Assembly (NCBI RefSeq): GCF_017348915.1
Contig: NZ_CP071383.1
Location: 2,480,001-2,544,000, forward strand
Length of the DNA stretch: 64,000 nt
Reading direction: 5' to 3'
Origin: Leclercia pneumoniae
GTDB lineage: Bacteria; Pseudomonadota; Gammaproteobacteria; Enterobacterales; Enterobacteriaceae
Under the pieces are notes generated by a model. That model had not been told where the DNA came from. It did no database searches and saw only the letters and a list, made by a program, of their open reading frames with translations. Both the position numbers and the translations under genes were made by a program. Below are positions 58,688 through 64,000 of this stretch, piece by piece. Numbering within the stretch: position 1 is the stretch's first letter; every line of letters begins with the position of its first letter.

Positions 58688-58757
58688 CATACCAATAGTA
58701 TTAATTCTCAATTTATTAATACTCGCGGTATTGCTATAAATTAATACCGCTAGTATT
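58688..58757. promoter_or_regulatory. Left operator region (three repressor sites)
   Basis: CATACCAATAGTATT (58688-58702), AATACTCGCGGTATT (58718-58732) and AATACCGCTAGTATT (58743-58757) fit the same consensus as the right operators. The third overlaps the predicted pL start. Confidence 0.85.
58732..58740 (+). promoter_or_regulatory. pL promoter (-10 region)
   Basis: TGC-TATAAA is an extended -10 between the second and third left operators, directing early left transcription on the plus strand. The -35 (TTTATT, 58712-58717) is weak, as allowed for extended -10 promoters. Confidence 0.65.
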
Positions 58758-59051
58758 GTTACCCCATCGAAACGAACTCGACAGCTGAGCGAAGTTAGCC
58801 AGCGGCGGACAGCAAGTCGCCTGCTTTTTAACAATTCAGACAAGCAGCAAATCACCCGGAGCGCTCCTGGCAAATTGAAATGGCGCCCAATGGGATTGAG
58901 GCAGGTGTGTAACGCGTGGCGGGTATAGCGCACGAAGAGGACGCCGCACCGGAATGGTTTGCTGCTCAGTCGCCCTGAACATCGGGGCAGATTTACCAGG
59001 TGGCATTCACGAGTGCCACCCGGCAAATCAACCAACAACCAAGGAGAGCAT
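58758..59051 (+). other. pL leader without recognised gene
   Basis: About 290 nt of transcribed leader. It holds boxA (58822-58833), a small hairpin before it (GGC-G-GAC-AGCAA-GTC-GCC, 58804-58821), and a 10-bp palindrome GGAGCGCTCC near 58860. I find no N-type antiterminator gene in it. Confidence 0.5.
58822..58833 (+). promoter_or_regulatory. boxA-like antitermination site on the pL transcript
   Basis: TGCTTTTTAACA matches 11 of 12 bases of rRNA boxA and continues AATTCAGACA. It mirrors the boxA on the pR transcript, which supports a nutL-like role. Confidence 0.65.
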
Positions 59052-59087
59052 ATGCGACGGCGCAAATCTTTAAATACAAATTACTAA
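59052..59087 (+). CDS. Possible 11-codon leader peptide
   Basis: AAGGAG, then ATG and an 11-residue reading M-R-R-R-K-S-L-N-T-N-Y-stop. The ribosome site is the best in the leader, and the arginine-rich start recalls the RNA-binding tip of N proteins, but it is too short to be one. It may be a regulatory leader or a degraded gene. Confidence 0.35.
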   Translation: MRRRKSLNTNY

Positions 59088-59131
59088 TACCTGGTCGGCG
59101 TACTGCATACATCGTGCAGTTGCGATGTACT

Positions 59132-59150
59132 CCCCCGGCATAGTCGGGGG
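59132..59150 (+). terminator. Stem-loop before the C4-like RNA
   Basis: CCCCCG-GCATAGT-CGGGGG followed by TTTAC. A terminator-like hairpin on the pL transcript; preceded by a second stem TACATCG...CGATGTA (59109-59130). Confidence 0.5.
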
Positions 59151-59157
59151 TTTACAA

Positions 59158-59313
59158 GGAATGTTTTGGGGTGTGGTGAAGCTCAACGGCGAGCTAGGGA
59201 ATAGTTTTGTGGCAAATACTCGCGATAAGTAGCTGCAAGGCGCGCGTAACCCAATCGGCAGCGCACCGATGGAAGCTGGTTCGACTCCAGCCACCACACC
59301 GCCAAAGCATTTC
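59158..59313 (+). ncRNA. C4-like antisense RNA (tRNA-like fold in long terminal stem)
   Basis: The ends form a long imperfect stem: GGTGTGGTG (59171-59179) pairs perfectly with CACCACACC (59292-59300), and pairing continues outward through TTTTGG / CCAAAG to about 22 bp. Inside are a small stem GCTC-AACGGC-GAGC and, at the 3' side, GCTGG-TTCGACT-CCAGC, exactly a tRNA T-arm. A tRNA is ruled out because the segment is too long and has no anticodon arm. The arrangement and the location in an early operon agree with C4 RNA of P1/P7-type phages, which controls antirepressor translation. The family name is from memory. Confidence 0.5.
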
Positions 59314-59348
59314 ACAGCGCGTTAATAACAACTTATTGAGGTGAGGAA

Positions 59349-59516
59349 ATGGAAATAGAAGTACCAGAAAGTTTCGACCCGGAATGGCAAGCAGCAATGC
59401 TGGAACAGCTGGCGGGAAATATCTCAGCTTTTAAAGAGCGAGATGATGAACCGAATGAGCTTCTTATCGACTGCGAAGAGATTATCGAAGCTCTTCGTGA
59501 ATATTCAGGGTATTGA
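59349..59516 (+). CDS. Small acidic phage protein (55 aa)
   Basis: M-E-I-E-V-P-E-S-F-D-P-E-W-Q-A-A-M-L-E-Q-L... ending A-L-R-E-Y-S-G-Y: an acidic, largely helical protein. GTGAGG lies upstream of the ATG. It is the first clear gene after the C4-like RNA, the place where such RNAs control a downstream frame. Not recognised. Confidence 0.65.
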   Translation: MEIEVPESFDPEWQAAMLEQLAGNISAFKERDDEPNELLIDCEEIIEALREYSGY

Positions 59517-59724
59517 GGTCGCTTAGGCGGCCTTCACCATAGGTCATTTACGAGTGGCCTGCGGTGAATAAACAAAGGGGTGAATCAGCCTCAAGCATCG
59601 AAAGCCGGTGCTTGGTGATGGTAATCTCACCATCATCAACCTAACAGGAGACGATGATTCTGTTCTGGTTGAATTGGAGAAGACTTCTTAGCCCGCCCCG
59701 TGCGGGCATTTTTTCGGGGGTTGT
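59517..59724 (+). other. Non-coding spacer rich in hairpins
   Basis: 208 bp. It starts with GGTCGCTTAGGCGGCC, the same stem that serves as terminator at 60050, then AAGCATC...GGTGCTT and TGATGGT-AATCTC-ACCATCA hairpins, and ends with a terminator at 59692. A 31-codon frame (59654-59749) with a good ribosome site runs through that terminator and is doubtful. Confidence 0.5.
59692..59714 (+). terminator. Intrinsic terminator in pL operon
   Basis: GCCCGC-CCCGT-GCGGGC followed by ATTTTTT, just before the 59725 gene. Antitermination would be needed for read-through. Confidence 0.85.
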
Positions 59725-60045
59725 ATGTCTGCTGACGATATCTCATTGAAATATGGCACACATCAGCCAGAGACGACTCTGGCGACTCTTTCCATTGAAG
59801 AGGCATCAGAAATCATTCGGGAGAAGCTTCGCGCTGAGGTTCGCTCAGAACTCGAAGGCGAGTATGGGGATCGAATTTACTATGCAGAGGAAGAGGCTTC
59901 CGAATGGGAGAGTCGCGCTGATGACTTCGAATCAGACGCTAAGCAGCTGGCGATGGCTATAAGGGAGGCTCTAGATGCTGAGAGTCTTGATGATGCAAAA
60001 ATCATCCTGGAAAGGGTCAAGCGTGACCTTGATAACTATTTCTGA
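59725..60045 (+). CDS. Acidic coiled-coil phage protein (106 aa)
   Basis: Strongly acidic and helical (I-E-E-A-S-E-I-I-R-E-K-L-R-A-E-V-R and Y-Y-A-E-E-E-A-S-E-W-E-S), with heptad-like spacing. No signal or membrane segment. GGGGG lies before ATG. Acidic early phage proteins often bind host nucleic-acid-binding enzymes, but nothing more specific can be said. Confidence 0.7.
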   Translation: MSADDISLKYGTHQPETTLATLSIEEASEIIREKLRAEVRSELEGEYGDRIYYAEEEASEWESRADDFESDAKQLAMAIREALDAESLDDAKIILERVKRDLDNYF

Positions 60046-60049
60046 CTGA

Positions 60050-60071
60050 GGTCGCTTAGGCGGCCTTTTTT
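60050..60071 (+). terminator. Intrinsic terminator in pL operon
   Basis: GGTCGC-TTAG-GCGGCC followed by T6, five bases after the stop of the acidic protein gene. Confidence 0.85.
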
Positions 60072-60073
60072 AC

Positions 60074-60092
60074 GCGGGTAACTACAGAGGGT
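60074..60092 (+). repeat. Repeated 5' unit, copy 1
   Basis: GCGGGTAACTACAGAGGGT, identical to 60315-60333. Each copy sits between a terminator and a start codon, supplying the leader and ribosome site of the following small gene. Confidence 0.8.
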
Positions 60093-60098
60093 GAGGGT

Positions 60099-60290
60099 AT
60101 GGGCAGGAAGTTCAAAGTTTACCTGGATTCAGGGGCGAACATCCACAGTCGCTATGAGGCAGAGGTTGATCTGGATGACTTCGGAATCTCGTCAGAGGAA
60201 TGGGATGAAATGTCTGACGAAGAGCAGCAGGAAACCATGCGTGAAGTAGCGTGGGAGCGCATGGAATGGGGCTACAACGAAATTAAATAG
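60099..60290 (+). CDS. Small acidic phage protein (63 aa)
   Basis: M-G-R-K-F-K-V-Y-L-D-S-G-A-N... followed by an acidic helix (S-S-E-E-W-D-E-M-S-D-E-E-Q-Q-E). Looks like the DUF7167-type small phage proteins I recall, but this is unsure. Ribosome site GAGGG. Function unknown. Confidence 0.7.
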   Translation: MGRKFKVYLDSGANIHSRYEAEVDLDDFGISSEEWDEMSDEEQQETMREVAWERMEWGYNEIK

Positions 60291-60314
60291 GCTGCGTAAC
60301 GCGGCCTTTTTTTT
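60290..60314 (+). terminator. Intrinsic terminator in pL operon
   Basis: GGCTGCG-TAA-CGCGGCC followed by T8, overlapping the stop of the 63-residue gene. Confidence 0.85.
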
Positions 60315-60333
60315 GCGGGTAACTACAGAGGGT
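60315..60333 (+). repeat. Repeated 5' unit, copy 2
   Basis: Perfect 19-bp copy of 60074-60092 in the same position relative to terminator and start codon, 241 bp downstream. Confidence 0.8.
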
Positions 60334-60339
60334 AAGGCG

Positions 60340-60612
60340 ATGCAAGTGCAAGTGAGCGTTAGGAAAGAGGTGAACGTTAAGCGCATCAAGACCTGCATAA
60401 AGGTTTGCGACCGCTTTACGGCAGAAGTATTTGATGAGGCGGATAACAACATTCGCACCATTGAGAATGAGTACGTTCCTGACTGTTTTCCGGGTCAGCA
60501 TTACGGCGACTATCTGGAGCTTGATATAGATATCGAAACCGGGCAAATCCTCAACTGGAAAAAGCCAACACCTGAGCAGCTCAGTCAGCTACTCGGCGAA
60601 GAAGACGAATAG
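60340..60612 (+). CDS. Small phage protein (90 aa)
   Basis: M-Q-V-Q-V-S-V-R-K-E-V-N-V-K-R-I-K-T-C-I-K-V-C-D-R-F: beta-rich start with two cysteines, then an acidic C-terminus (L-L-G-E-E-D-E). ATG at 60340 has GGTAAGG upstream from the repeated leader. Unrecognised. Confidence 0.7.
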   Translation: MQVQVSVRKEVNVKRIKTCIKVCDRFTAEVFDEADNNIRTIENEYVPDCFPGQHYGDYLELDIDIETGQILNWKKPTPEQLSQLLGEEDE

Positions 60613-60634
60613 ACCCGCTCCGGCGGGTTTTTTA
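60613..60634 (+). terminator. Intrinsic terminator in pL operon
   Basis: ACCCGC-TCCG-GCGGGT followed by T6, directly after the stop. Confidence 0.85.
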
Positions 60635-60756
60635 TCGGCCATACATAGGCAGATTTTCGAGTCTGCCCATTTATGACAACCGGCGGCCATCCACCGCCCC
60701 TTAGCGCAGAAGTCTTGTTTAACGTTCAGCGGCCCGGCTTAAGGGCGGAGATGATT

Positions 60757-61095
60757 ATGAAAAGTAATTTCGCATGGGGAGACTCCAAGTTCCCGCAAGT
60801 TGGGCAAGAAGTAAATTTCTGGATTGATGAAGACTCTCGATACGCTCAGGGAGTGGTTGTTTATTCAGGTCGTAAGGGCGCCACAGTTGATATTGGCTAT
60901 CTGGCTTCATCTGGTGAGCCGGGTGACTTCTCGCCAATCACTGAAGAAGACCGTAAGAAATACGCCTTCATCAATGCTCTGCATTATGACCCATGCGTTA
61001 TTGGGGAGCATCGCTTATTTAAGAACACCGCAGAAGCTCTGTACGACGCAATCAAGGCAGGGAAAGTTCCTGGCGTTAAGTTGGAGTCATCATGA
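60757..61095 (+). CDS. Phage protein of unknown function (112 aa)
   Basis: M-K-S-N-F-A-W-G-D-S-K-F-P-Q-V-G-Q-E-V-N-F-W-I-D-E: soluble, beta-rich, SH3-like beginning (Y-A-Q-G-V-V-V-Y-S-G-R-K-G-A-T-V-D). GGAG is six bases before ATG 60757. An in-frame ATG at 60673 adds 28 residues (M-T-T-G-G-H-P-P-P-L...) but has a poor ribosome site. Its stop overlaps the next start. Confidence 0.68.
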   Translation: MKSNFAWGDSKFPQVGQEVNFWIDEDSRYAQGVVVYSGRKGATVDIGYLASSGEPGDFSPITEEDRKKYAFINALHYDPCVIGEHRLFKNTAEALYDAIKAGKVPGVKLESS

Positions 61096-61250
61096 CAGTC
61101 ACCCACAACGGCAAGCAGTACACCGCCAAAAAGCTCAACGATAACGAGTGGCAACTGACGTCGGTATCGGCACCGCGTGAAAAACTGACGCTGAACCGCT
61201 GGCAGATGCATATCGCTGGCCTCCTGGAACAGGTTGAGGTAAAGGTATGA
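61092..61250 (+). CDS. Small phage protein (52 aa)
   Basis: M-T-V-T-H-N-G-K-Q-Y-T-A-K-K-L-N-D-N-E-W-Q-L-T: a short beta-strand protein with helical C-terminus. ATGA overlaps with both the gene before and the gene after. Likely real because of this coupling and its amphipathic pattern; function unknown. Confidence 0.65.
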   Translation: MTVTHNGKQYTAKKLNDNEWQLTSVSAPREKLTLNRWQMHIAGLLEQVEVKV

Positions 61251-61453
61251 TTGGAATGCACTACGGCACCGCATCAGTGCCACGTGGCGAGGTTTTACCG
61301 GGCACAATGCTGCAACACCACGGTAAAACTTATCGCGCCTCTGCGAACGTTGCGAAAGGCCTGTACGCCTTCAACATCTTCGAAAAAACCATCATCAAAA
61401 GTGATTCCGTCGTTGTGCTGCTGAATGAGCGCGGCGAGCCGATGGTTCACTGA
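61247..61453 (+). CDS. Small phage protein (68 aa)
   Basis: M-I-G-M-H-Y-G-T-A-S-V-P-R-G-E-V-L-P-G-T, beta-rich (Y-R-A-S-A-N-V-A-K-G-L-Y), no membrane segment. GAGGTAAAGG precedes the ATG. Unrecognised early gene. Confidence 0.65.
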   Translation: MIGMHYGTASVPRGEVLPGTMLQHHGKTYRASANVAKGLYAFNIFEKTIIKSDSVVVLLNERGEPMVH

Positions 61454-61463
61454 GGTCGCTGAT

Positions 61464-61898
61464 ATGGAAATCAAAACTCCAGCAAATCCAAGCAAAAAGG
61501 CGACGGCCAGAGTAGAGAATCCTCTTCCCGCGCCAACTAATTGTCACCTGTGCTCTGGTTTAGTGCGGATCGGCACTCATGAAGAAGTCTATGGACGCGA
61601 CTTCAGTGAATGGCCGTATGTCTATCTTTGCGAATGCTGCGGAGCATACGTCGGGCTTCATCCTTTCACAGCGATACCTCTCGGGACTCTGGCAGACAAG
61701 CCAACCCGCGACGCGCGGAAGAGCTGCAAGATGCCTTTTGAACGGATCTGGAAGTCCGGAGCCATGACGCGCACTGAGGCATACCAATGGCTGGCTGGCA
61801 AGATGGGTATACCTGTTACCGAATGCCACTTCGGCTGGTTCACCGTAGAGCAGTGTCAGGCGGCAATGGCGCACTGCAAAGAATGGCTTAACGGCTAA
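61464..61898 (+). CDS. Zinc-finger phage protein, DUF3268-like
   Basis: A 144-residue protein. C-H-L-C near residue 27 and C-E-C-C near residue 55 form a zinc ribbon. The second half (M-P-F-E-R-I-W-K-S-G-A-M-T-R-T-E-A-Y-Q-W-L-A) resembles the zinc-finger-containing DUF3268 family. ATG at 61464 has GAGGTCGCT upstream. Role unknown; possibly nucleic-acid binding. Confidence 0.75.
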   Translation: MEIKTPANPSKKATARVENPLPAPTNCHLCSGLVRIGTHEEVYGRDFSEWPYVYLCECCGAYVGLHPFTAIPLGTLADKPTRDARKSCKMPFERIWKSGAMTRTEAYQWLAGKMGIPVTECHFGWFTVEQCQAAMAHCKEWLNG

Positions 61899-61975
61899 CT
61901 CTCCCTACCCTACCTAAACCATCTGGCAGAACATCTTTGCCTGTTGGCTCACAACTAAATTTCAGGAGTTCAGCA

Positions 61976-62173
61976 ATGAACATTACATGCGAGTGCGTGG
62001 ATGTGCGCACGTCTGTAGGTCCGCATAACAACATCAAGCTTGAACTTGAAGGTGTGGTGCTGGCCGGCACCGTGGACACCAGAGAGGTGCTTAAACAACT
62101 GGATGGCGCTGTAGTCATCGAATGGTTGGTTGAGCAGGGTTACACCGTCAATCATCAGGAGCGTGCAGCATGA
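61976..62173 (+). CDS. Small phage protein (65 aa)
   Basis: M-N-I-T-C-E-C-V-D-V-R-T-S-V-G-P-H-N-N-I: a beta-rich protein with C-x-C at the start and an acidic helix at the end (V-L-K-Q-L-D-G-A-V-V-I-E-W-L). CAGGAG upstream. It starts the coupled recombination cluster. Function unknown. Confidence 0.7.
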   Translation: MNITCECVDVRTSVGPHNNIKLELEGVVLAGTVDTREVLKQLDGAVVIEWLVEQGYTVNHQERAA

Positions 62174-62328
62174 TCGCAATGGAGCGCTGGGATGACGATG
62201 CTTTCGTCCGGCTGATGCGTGACGTTATCCCTGATGCGCCGGAAGAGAAAGACGAGCCAGTTAACCTGGCAGCAGAACGTCAGAATCAGGTGATTAGTTG
62301 GGCTGAATTTGCAGGAGATTTCACATGA
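62170..62328 (+). CDS. Small phage protein upstream of annealase (52 aa)
   Basis: M-I-A-M-E-R-W-D-D-D-A-F-V-R-L-M-R-D-V-I-P-D-A-P-E-E-K ... ending A-G-D-F-T. Acidic and helical. ATGA overlaps tie it to both neighbours. No known family. Confidence 0.65.
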   Translation: MIAMERWDDDAFVRLMRDVIPDAPEEKDEPVNLAAERQNQVISWAEFAGDFT

Positions 62329-63050
62329 ACCTGAATCTGTTAGATGAGCCATTCGCCACTGTAGATATCGAGTGGCGCATTCAGCAAGCAGGGAAAAGCG
62401 GCAACAAGATCTGGGCCAAGGTGCTGGCCTACGTCACCAATCGGGCAATCATGAAGCGTCTCGATGAAGTGTGCGGGAAAGCAGGCTGGCGTAACGAATA
62501 TCGCGACATCCCTAATAACGGCGGGGTTGAGTGCGGCATCTCCATCAAGGTGGATGGAGAGTGGATCACCAAATGGGATGCAGCTGAAAACACCCAAGTG
62601 GAAGCGGTTAAAGGTGGGCGTTCTGGGGCGATGAAACGCGCCGCCGTGCAGTGGGGGATCGGGCGTTATCTATACAACCTTGAAGAAGGATTCGCCATTG
62701 TCTCTGCGGAGCGGGCAAATGGATTCCACTATGCCAAATCAAAAGAAGTTGGCGTGTTTTACTGGAAACCACCTGCCTTGCCAGCCTGGGCATTACCTGC
62801 CGGGGCGGTGCATGAGCAGATCGAACCACAGCCTGCAGAGCAAACAAAAGAGCCAGATCCACCTCAAGGCGTGGATGCGGACAAGATACTCGCCGCGTTC
62901 TCTTCTTATGCCAATAACGAAACGGACATCAAGAAGTTAACTGAGCAATACAGAAAGACCTGGGCGGAACTTAGTGGGTATGTAGAGCACCAGGAAAAAT
63001 GCAAAGACGTCACTGGCATCAGACGTTCAGAACTTACACAGGCGGCATAA
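62325..63050 (+). CDS. Rad52/22-family single-strand annealing protein (Sak-like)
   Basis: A 241-residue recombinase of the phage Rad52-like group that anneals single strands, replacing lambda Red-beta. Core blocks: V-L-A-Y-V-T-N-R-A-I-M-K-R-L-D-E-V, G-W-R-N-E-Y-R-D-I, and G-R-S-G-A-M-K-R-A-A-V-Q-W-G-I-G-R-Y-L-Y. A variable linker and helical tail follow. Directly followed by ssb, its usual partner. Confidence 0.88.
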   Translation: MNLNLLDEPFATVDIEWRIQQAGKSGNKIWAKVLAYVTNRAIMKRLDEVCGKAGWRNEYRDIPNNGGVECGISIKVDGEWITKWDAAENTQVEAVKGGRSGAMKRAAVQWGIGRYLYNLEEGFAIVSAERANGFHYAKSKEVGVFYWKPPALPAWALPAGAVHEQIEPQPAEQTKEPDPPQGVDADKILAAFSSYANNETDIKKLTEQYRKTWAELSGYVEHQEKCKDVTGIRRSELTQAA

Positions 63051-63584
63051 ATGGCAAGTAAAGGCGTTAACAAAGTAATCCTCGTTGGCAACCTCGGGCA
63101 GGATCCTGAGGTTCGTTATCTGCCAAGTGGTGGAGCGGTAGCAAATATCACGCTGGCGACCTCGGAGTCGTGGCGAGATAAGGCGACCGGCGAGCAGAAA
63201 GAGCAGACTGAATGGCACCGGGTTGTGCTGTTCGGAAAGCTGGCAGAAGTGGCTGGCGAATATCTCCGCAAGGGCTCTCAGGTTTATATCGAAGGCCAGT
63301 TACGTACCCGGAAATGGACGGATCAGTCAGGCACTGATAAGTACACCACGGAGGTGCTGGTAAACGTCGGCGGGGTCATGCAGATGCTCGGTGGACGGCA
63401 GGCAGGCGCACAGGCGGGAAGTGGTCAGCAGCAATCAGGTAACTCTTCCGGTAACGGGCAACCTCGCCAGCAACAGCGGTCAGCATCTGCTCAGTCAAAT
63501 GAGCCACCTATGGATTTCGACGACGATATTCCGTTTGCTCCCGTAACCCTTCCCTTCCCTCGCCACACTATTCACGCCATTTAA
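63051..63584 (+). CDS. ssb: Phage single-stranded DNA-binding protein
   Basis: A 177-residue OB-fold SSB ([36 protein letters not shown]). The acidic partner-binding tip M-D-F-D-D-D-I-P-F, normally the C-terminus, is followed here by 15 more residues (A-P-V-T-L-P-F-P-R...). That could mask the tip, as seen in some phage SSBs. Starts directly after the annealase stop. Confidence 0.93.
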   Translation: MASKGVNKVILVGNLGQDPEVRYLPSGGAVANITLATSESWRDKATGEQKEQTEWHRVVLFGKLAEVAGEYLRKGSQVYIEGQLRTRKWTDQSGTDKYTTEVLVNVGGVMQMLGGRQAGAQAGSGQQQSGNSSGNGQPRQQQRSASAQSNEPPMDFDDDIPFAPVTLPFPRHTIHAI

Positions 63585-63592
63585 GGATGAAC

Positions 63593-64000
63593 ATGAACCA
63601 CTTAATGATTGACCTAGAAACGATGGGTAAAGGGCCATACGCGCCGATCATCTCCATTGGCGCCGTATTCTTCGATCCGAACACCGGGGCCACTGGCGAT
63701 GACTTCCAGGTAAACGTATCGCTTGAGTCATCAATGAGGTTCCGCGCCCGGCCTGACGCCTCAACAATCCTGTGGTGGATGGAGCAAGGCGAGGATGCTC
63801 GAAAATCGTTAACCAATGACACCGAAGAGCTTTCCACCGCTCTGTGCTGGCTGTCTGATTTCATCGCTAAGCACGCCAAGCCGCGATTCGTTCAGGTATG
63901 GGGTAACGGCGCATCATTCGACTGCGTCATTCTCCGTAACAGCTACGCGCTTACCTGGCAGGAAGCGCCGTGGCAATGGTGGAATGACCGCGATGTGCGC
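63593..64000 (+). CDS. DnaQ-like 3'-5' exonuclease, N-terminal part
   Basis: The first 136 codons. M-I-D-L-E-T-M-G gives the first acidic pair of DEDD exonucleases, and W-G-N-G-A-S-F-D-C-V-I-L-R the third motif, close to the phage exonuclease/Rv2179c-like group. ATG at 63593 has AAGGATG upstream. Together with the annealase and SSB it forms the recombination module; the rest lies outside the window. Confidence 0.85.
   Translation, partial: MNHLMIDLETMGKGPYAPIISIGAVFFDPNTGATGDDFQVNVSLESSMRFRARPDASTILWWMEQGEDARKSLTNDTEELSTALCWLSDFIAKHAKPRFVQVWGNGASFDCVILRNSYALTWQEAPWQWWNDRDVR

Larger units (their letters stand above)
49450..64000. mobile_element. Lambdoid prophage, partial and defective
   Basis: From the edge of ycgL to the end of the window every gene is phage-like or IS-borne. 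The order (UmuD'-like, conversion genes, IS3, helicase, initiator, CII, Cro | CI, membrane pair | small left-operon genes, annealase, SSB, exonuclease) is that of a lambda/P22-type phage read from its right end to its left arm. The left boundary is placed roughly at 49400-49505; no attachment core can be proven because the other end, with int, is beyond 64000. Late genes are missing between 52.1 and 53.4 kb. Confidence 0.93.

Noticed and set aside
59170..59300. tRNA gene
   Set aside because: A T-arm and paired ends are present, but the distance is about 131 nt and no anticodon arm can be drawn; a C4-like RNA explains the shape better.
59654..59749. 31-codon gene M-I-L-F-W-L-N-W-R-R
   Set aside because: Good ribosome site, but the frame runs through a strong terminator and overlaps the start of the 59725 gene; kept only as a mention in the spacer entry.

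Overview
The window is a piece of an Enterobacteriaceae chromosome. Gene order from chaA through ycgL follows the 26-27 min region of E. coli closely (chaA, kdsA, sirB1-sirB2-prmC-prfA-hemA, lolB-ispE-prs, dauA, ychH, pth-ychF; then treA, ycgR, emtA, ldcA, nhaP2, dadX-dadA, ycgB, fadR, nhaB, dsbB, ycgN, ycgM, ycgL). Genes absent from E. coli K-12 sit among them, such as a nas nitrate assimilation operon, an azlCD pair and a MerR/TipAS-like regulator. An Enterobacter/Leclercia/Lelliottia/Klebsiella-type host fits best; the species cannot be fixed by eye.

Region by region. 1-2790: start of the nas operon (nasE partial, nasF, nasR) with a sigma54 promoter and a two-hairpin antiterminator/terminator leader. 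2864-8084: ychN, a methyl-accepting chemotaxis protein behind a sigma28 promoter, a small DUF1883-like gene, chaC, chaB and divergent chaA. 8136-21484: core housekeeping block. 21542-24660: Fur-box-controlled yncE-like gene and TonB-dependent receptor. 24873-33322: variable zone with a YdeP-like molybdopterin oxidoreductase, azlCD, a PhnD-like gene running antisense into azlD, a 3' remnant of a fatty acid desaturase, a NepI-like exporter with a divergent AraC regulator, a lone phage antirepressor and a DUF1264 lipoprotein. 33550-49399: core block again, carrying a MITE-like element of about 378 bp between nhaP2 and dadX. E. coli has umuDC (and hlyE) between dsbB and ycgN; both are missing here.

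From about 49.45 kb to the end of the window lies a lambdoid prophage inserted upstream of ycgL. It is oriented with pR on the minus strand and cI/pL on the plus strand. It contains a UmuD'-like (HumD-type) gene under a near-perfect LexA box, an AT-rich acyltransferase and an SGNH hydrolase (likely lysogenic conversion genes), an IS3-family element, a replication module (3'-truncated DnaB-type helicase, initiator with internal repeats, CII, Cro), a CI repressor, two membrane-protein genes in the rexAB position, and a left early operon. That operon has OL operators, a boxA, a C4-like RNA, many very small genes separated by intrinsic terminators, a Rad52-type annealase, SSB and an exonuclease. 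The integrase end lies outside the window.

The IS3 element joins a truncated helicase on one side to the last codons of a late gene on the other and has no target duplication. The simplest reading is that an IS-mediated deletion removed the nin/lysis/head/tail region, leaving a defective prophage whose immunity, conversion and recombination genes remain. The best candidates for undescribed biology are the cI-linked membrane pair (57462-58225), the C4-like RNA and terminator-punctuated small-gene cassettes (59158-60634), and the non-cleavable UmuD' mimic. Functions given for these are inferred from position and sequence pattern only.
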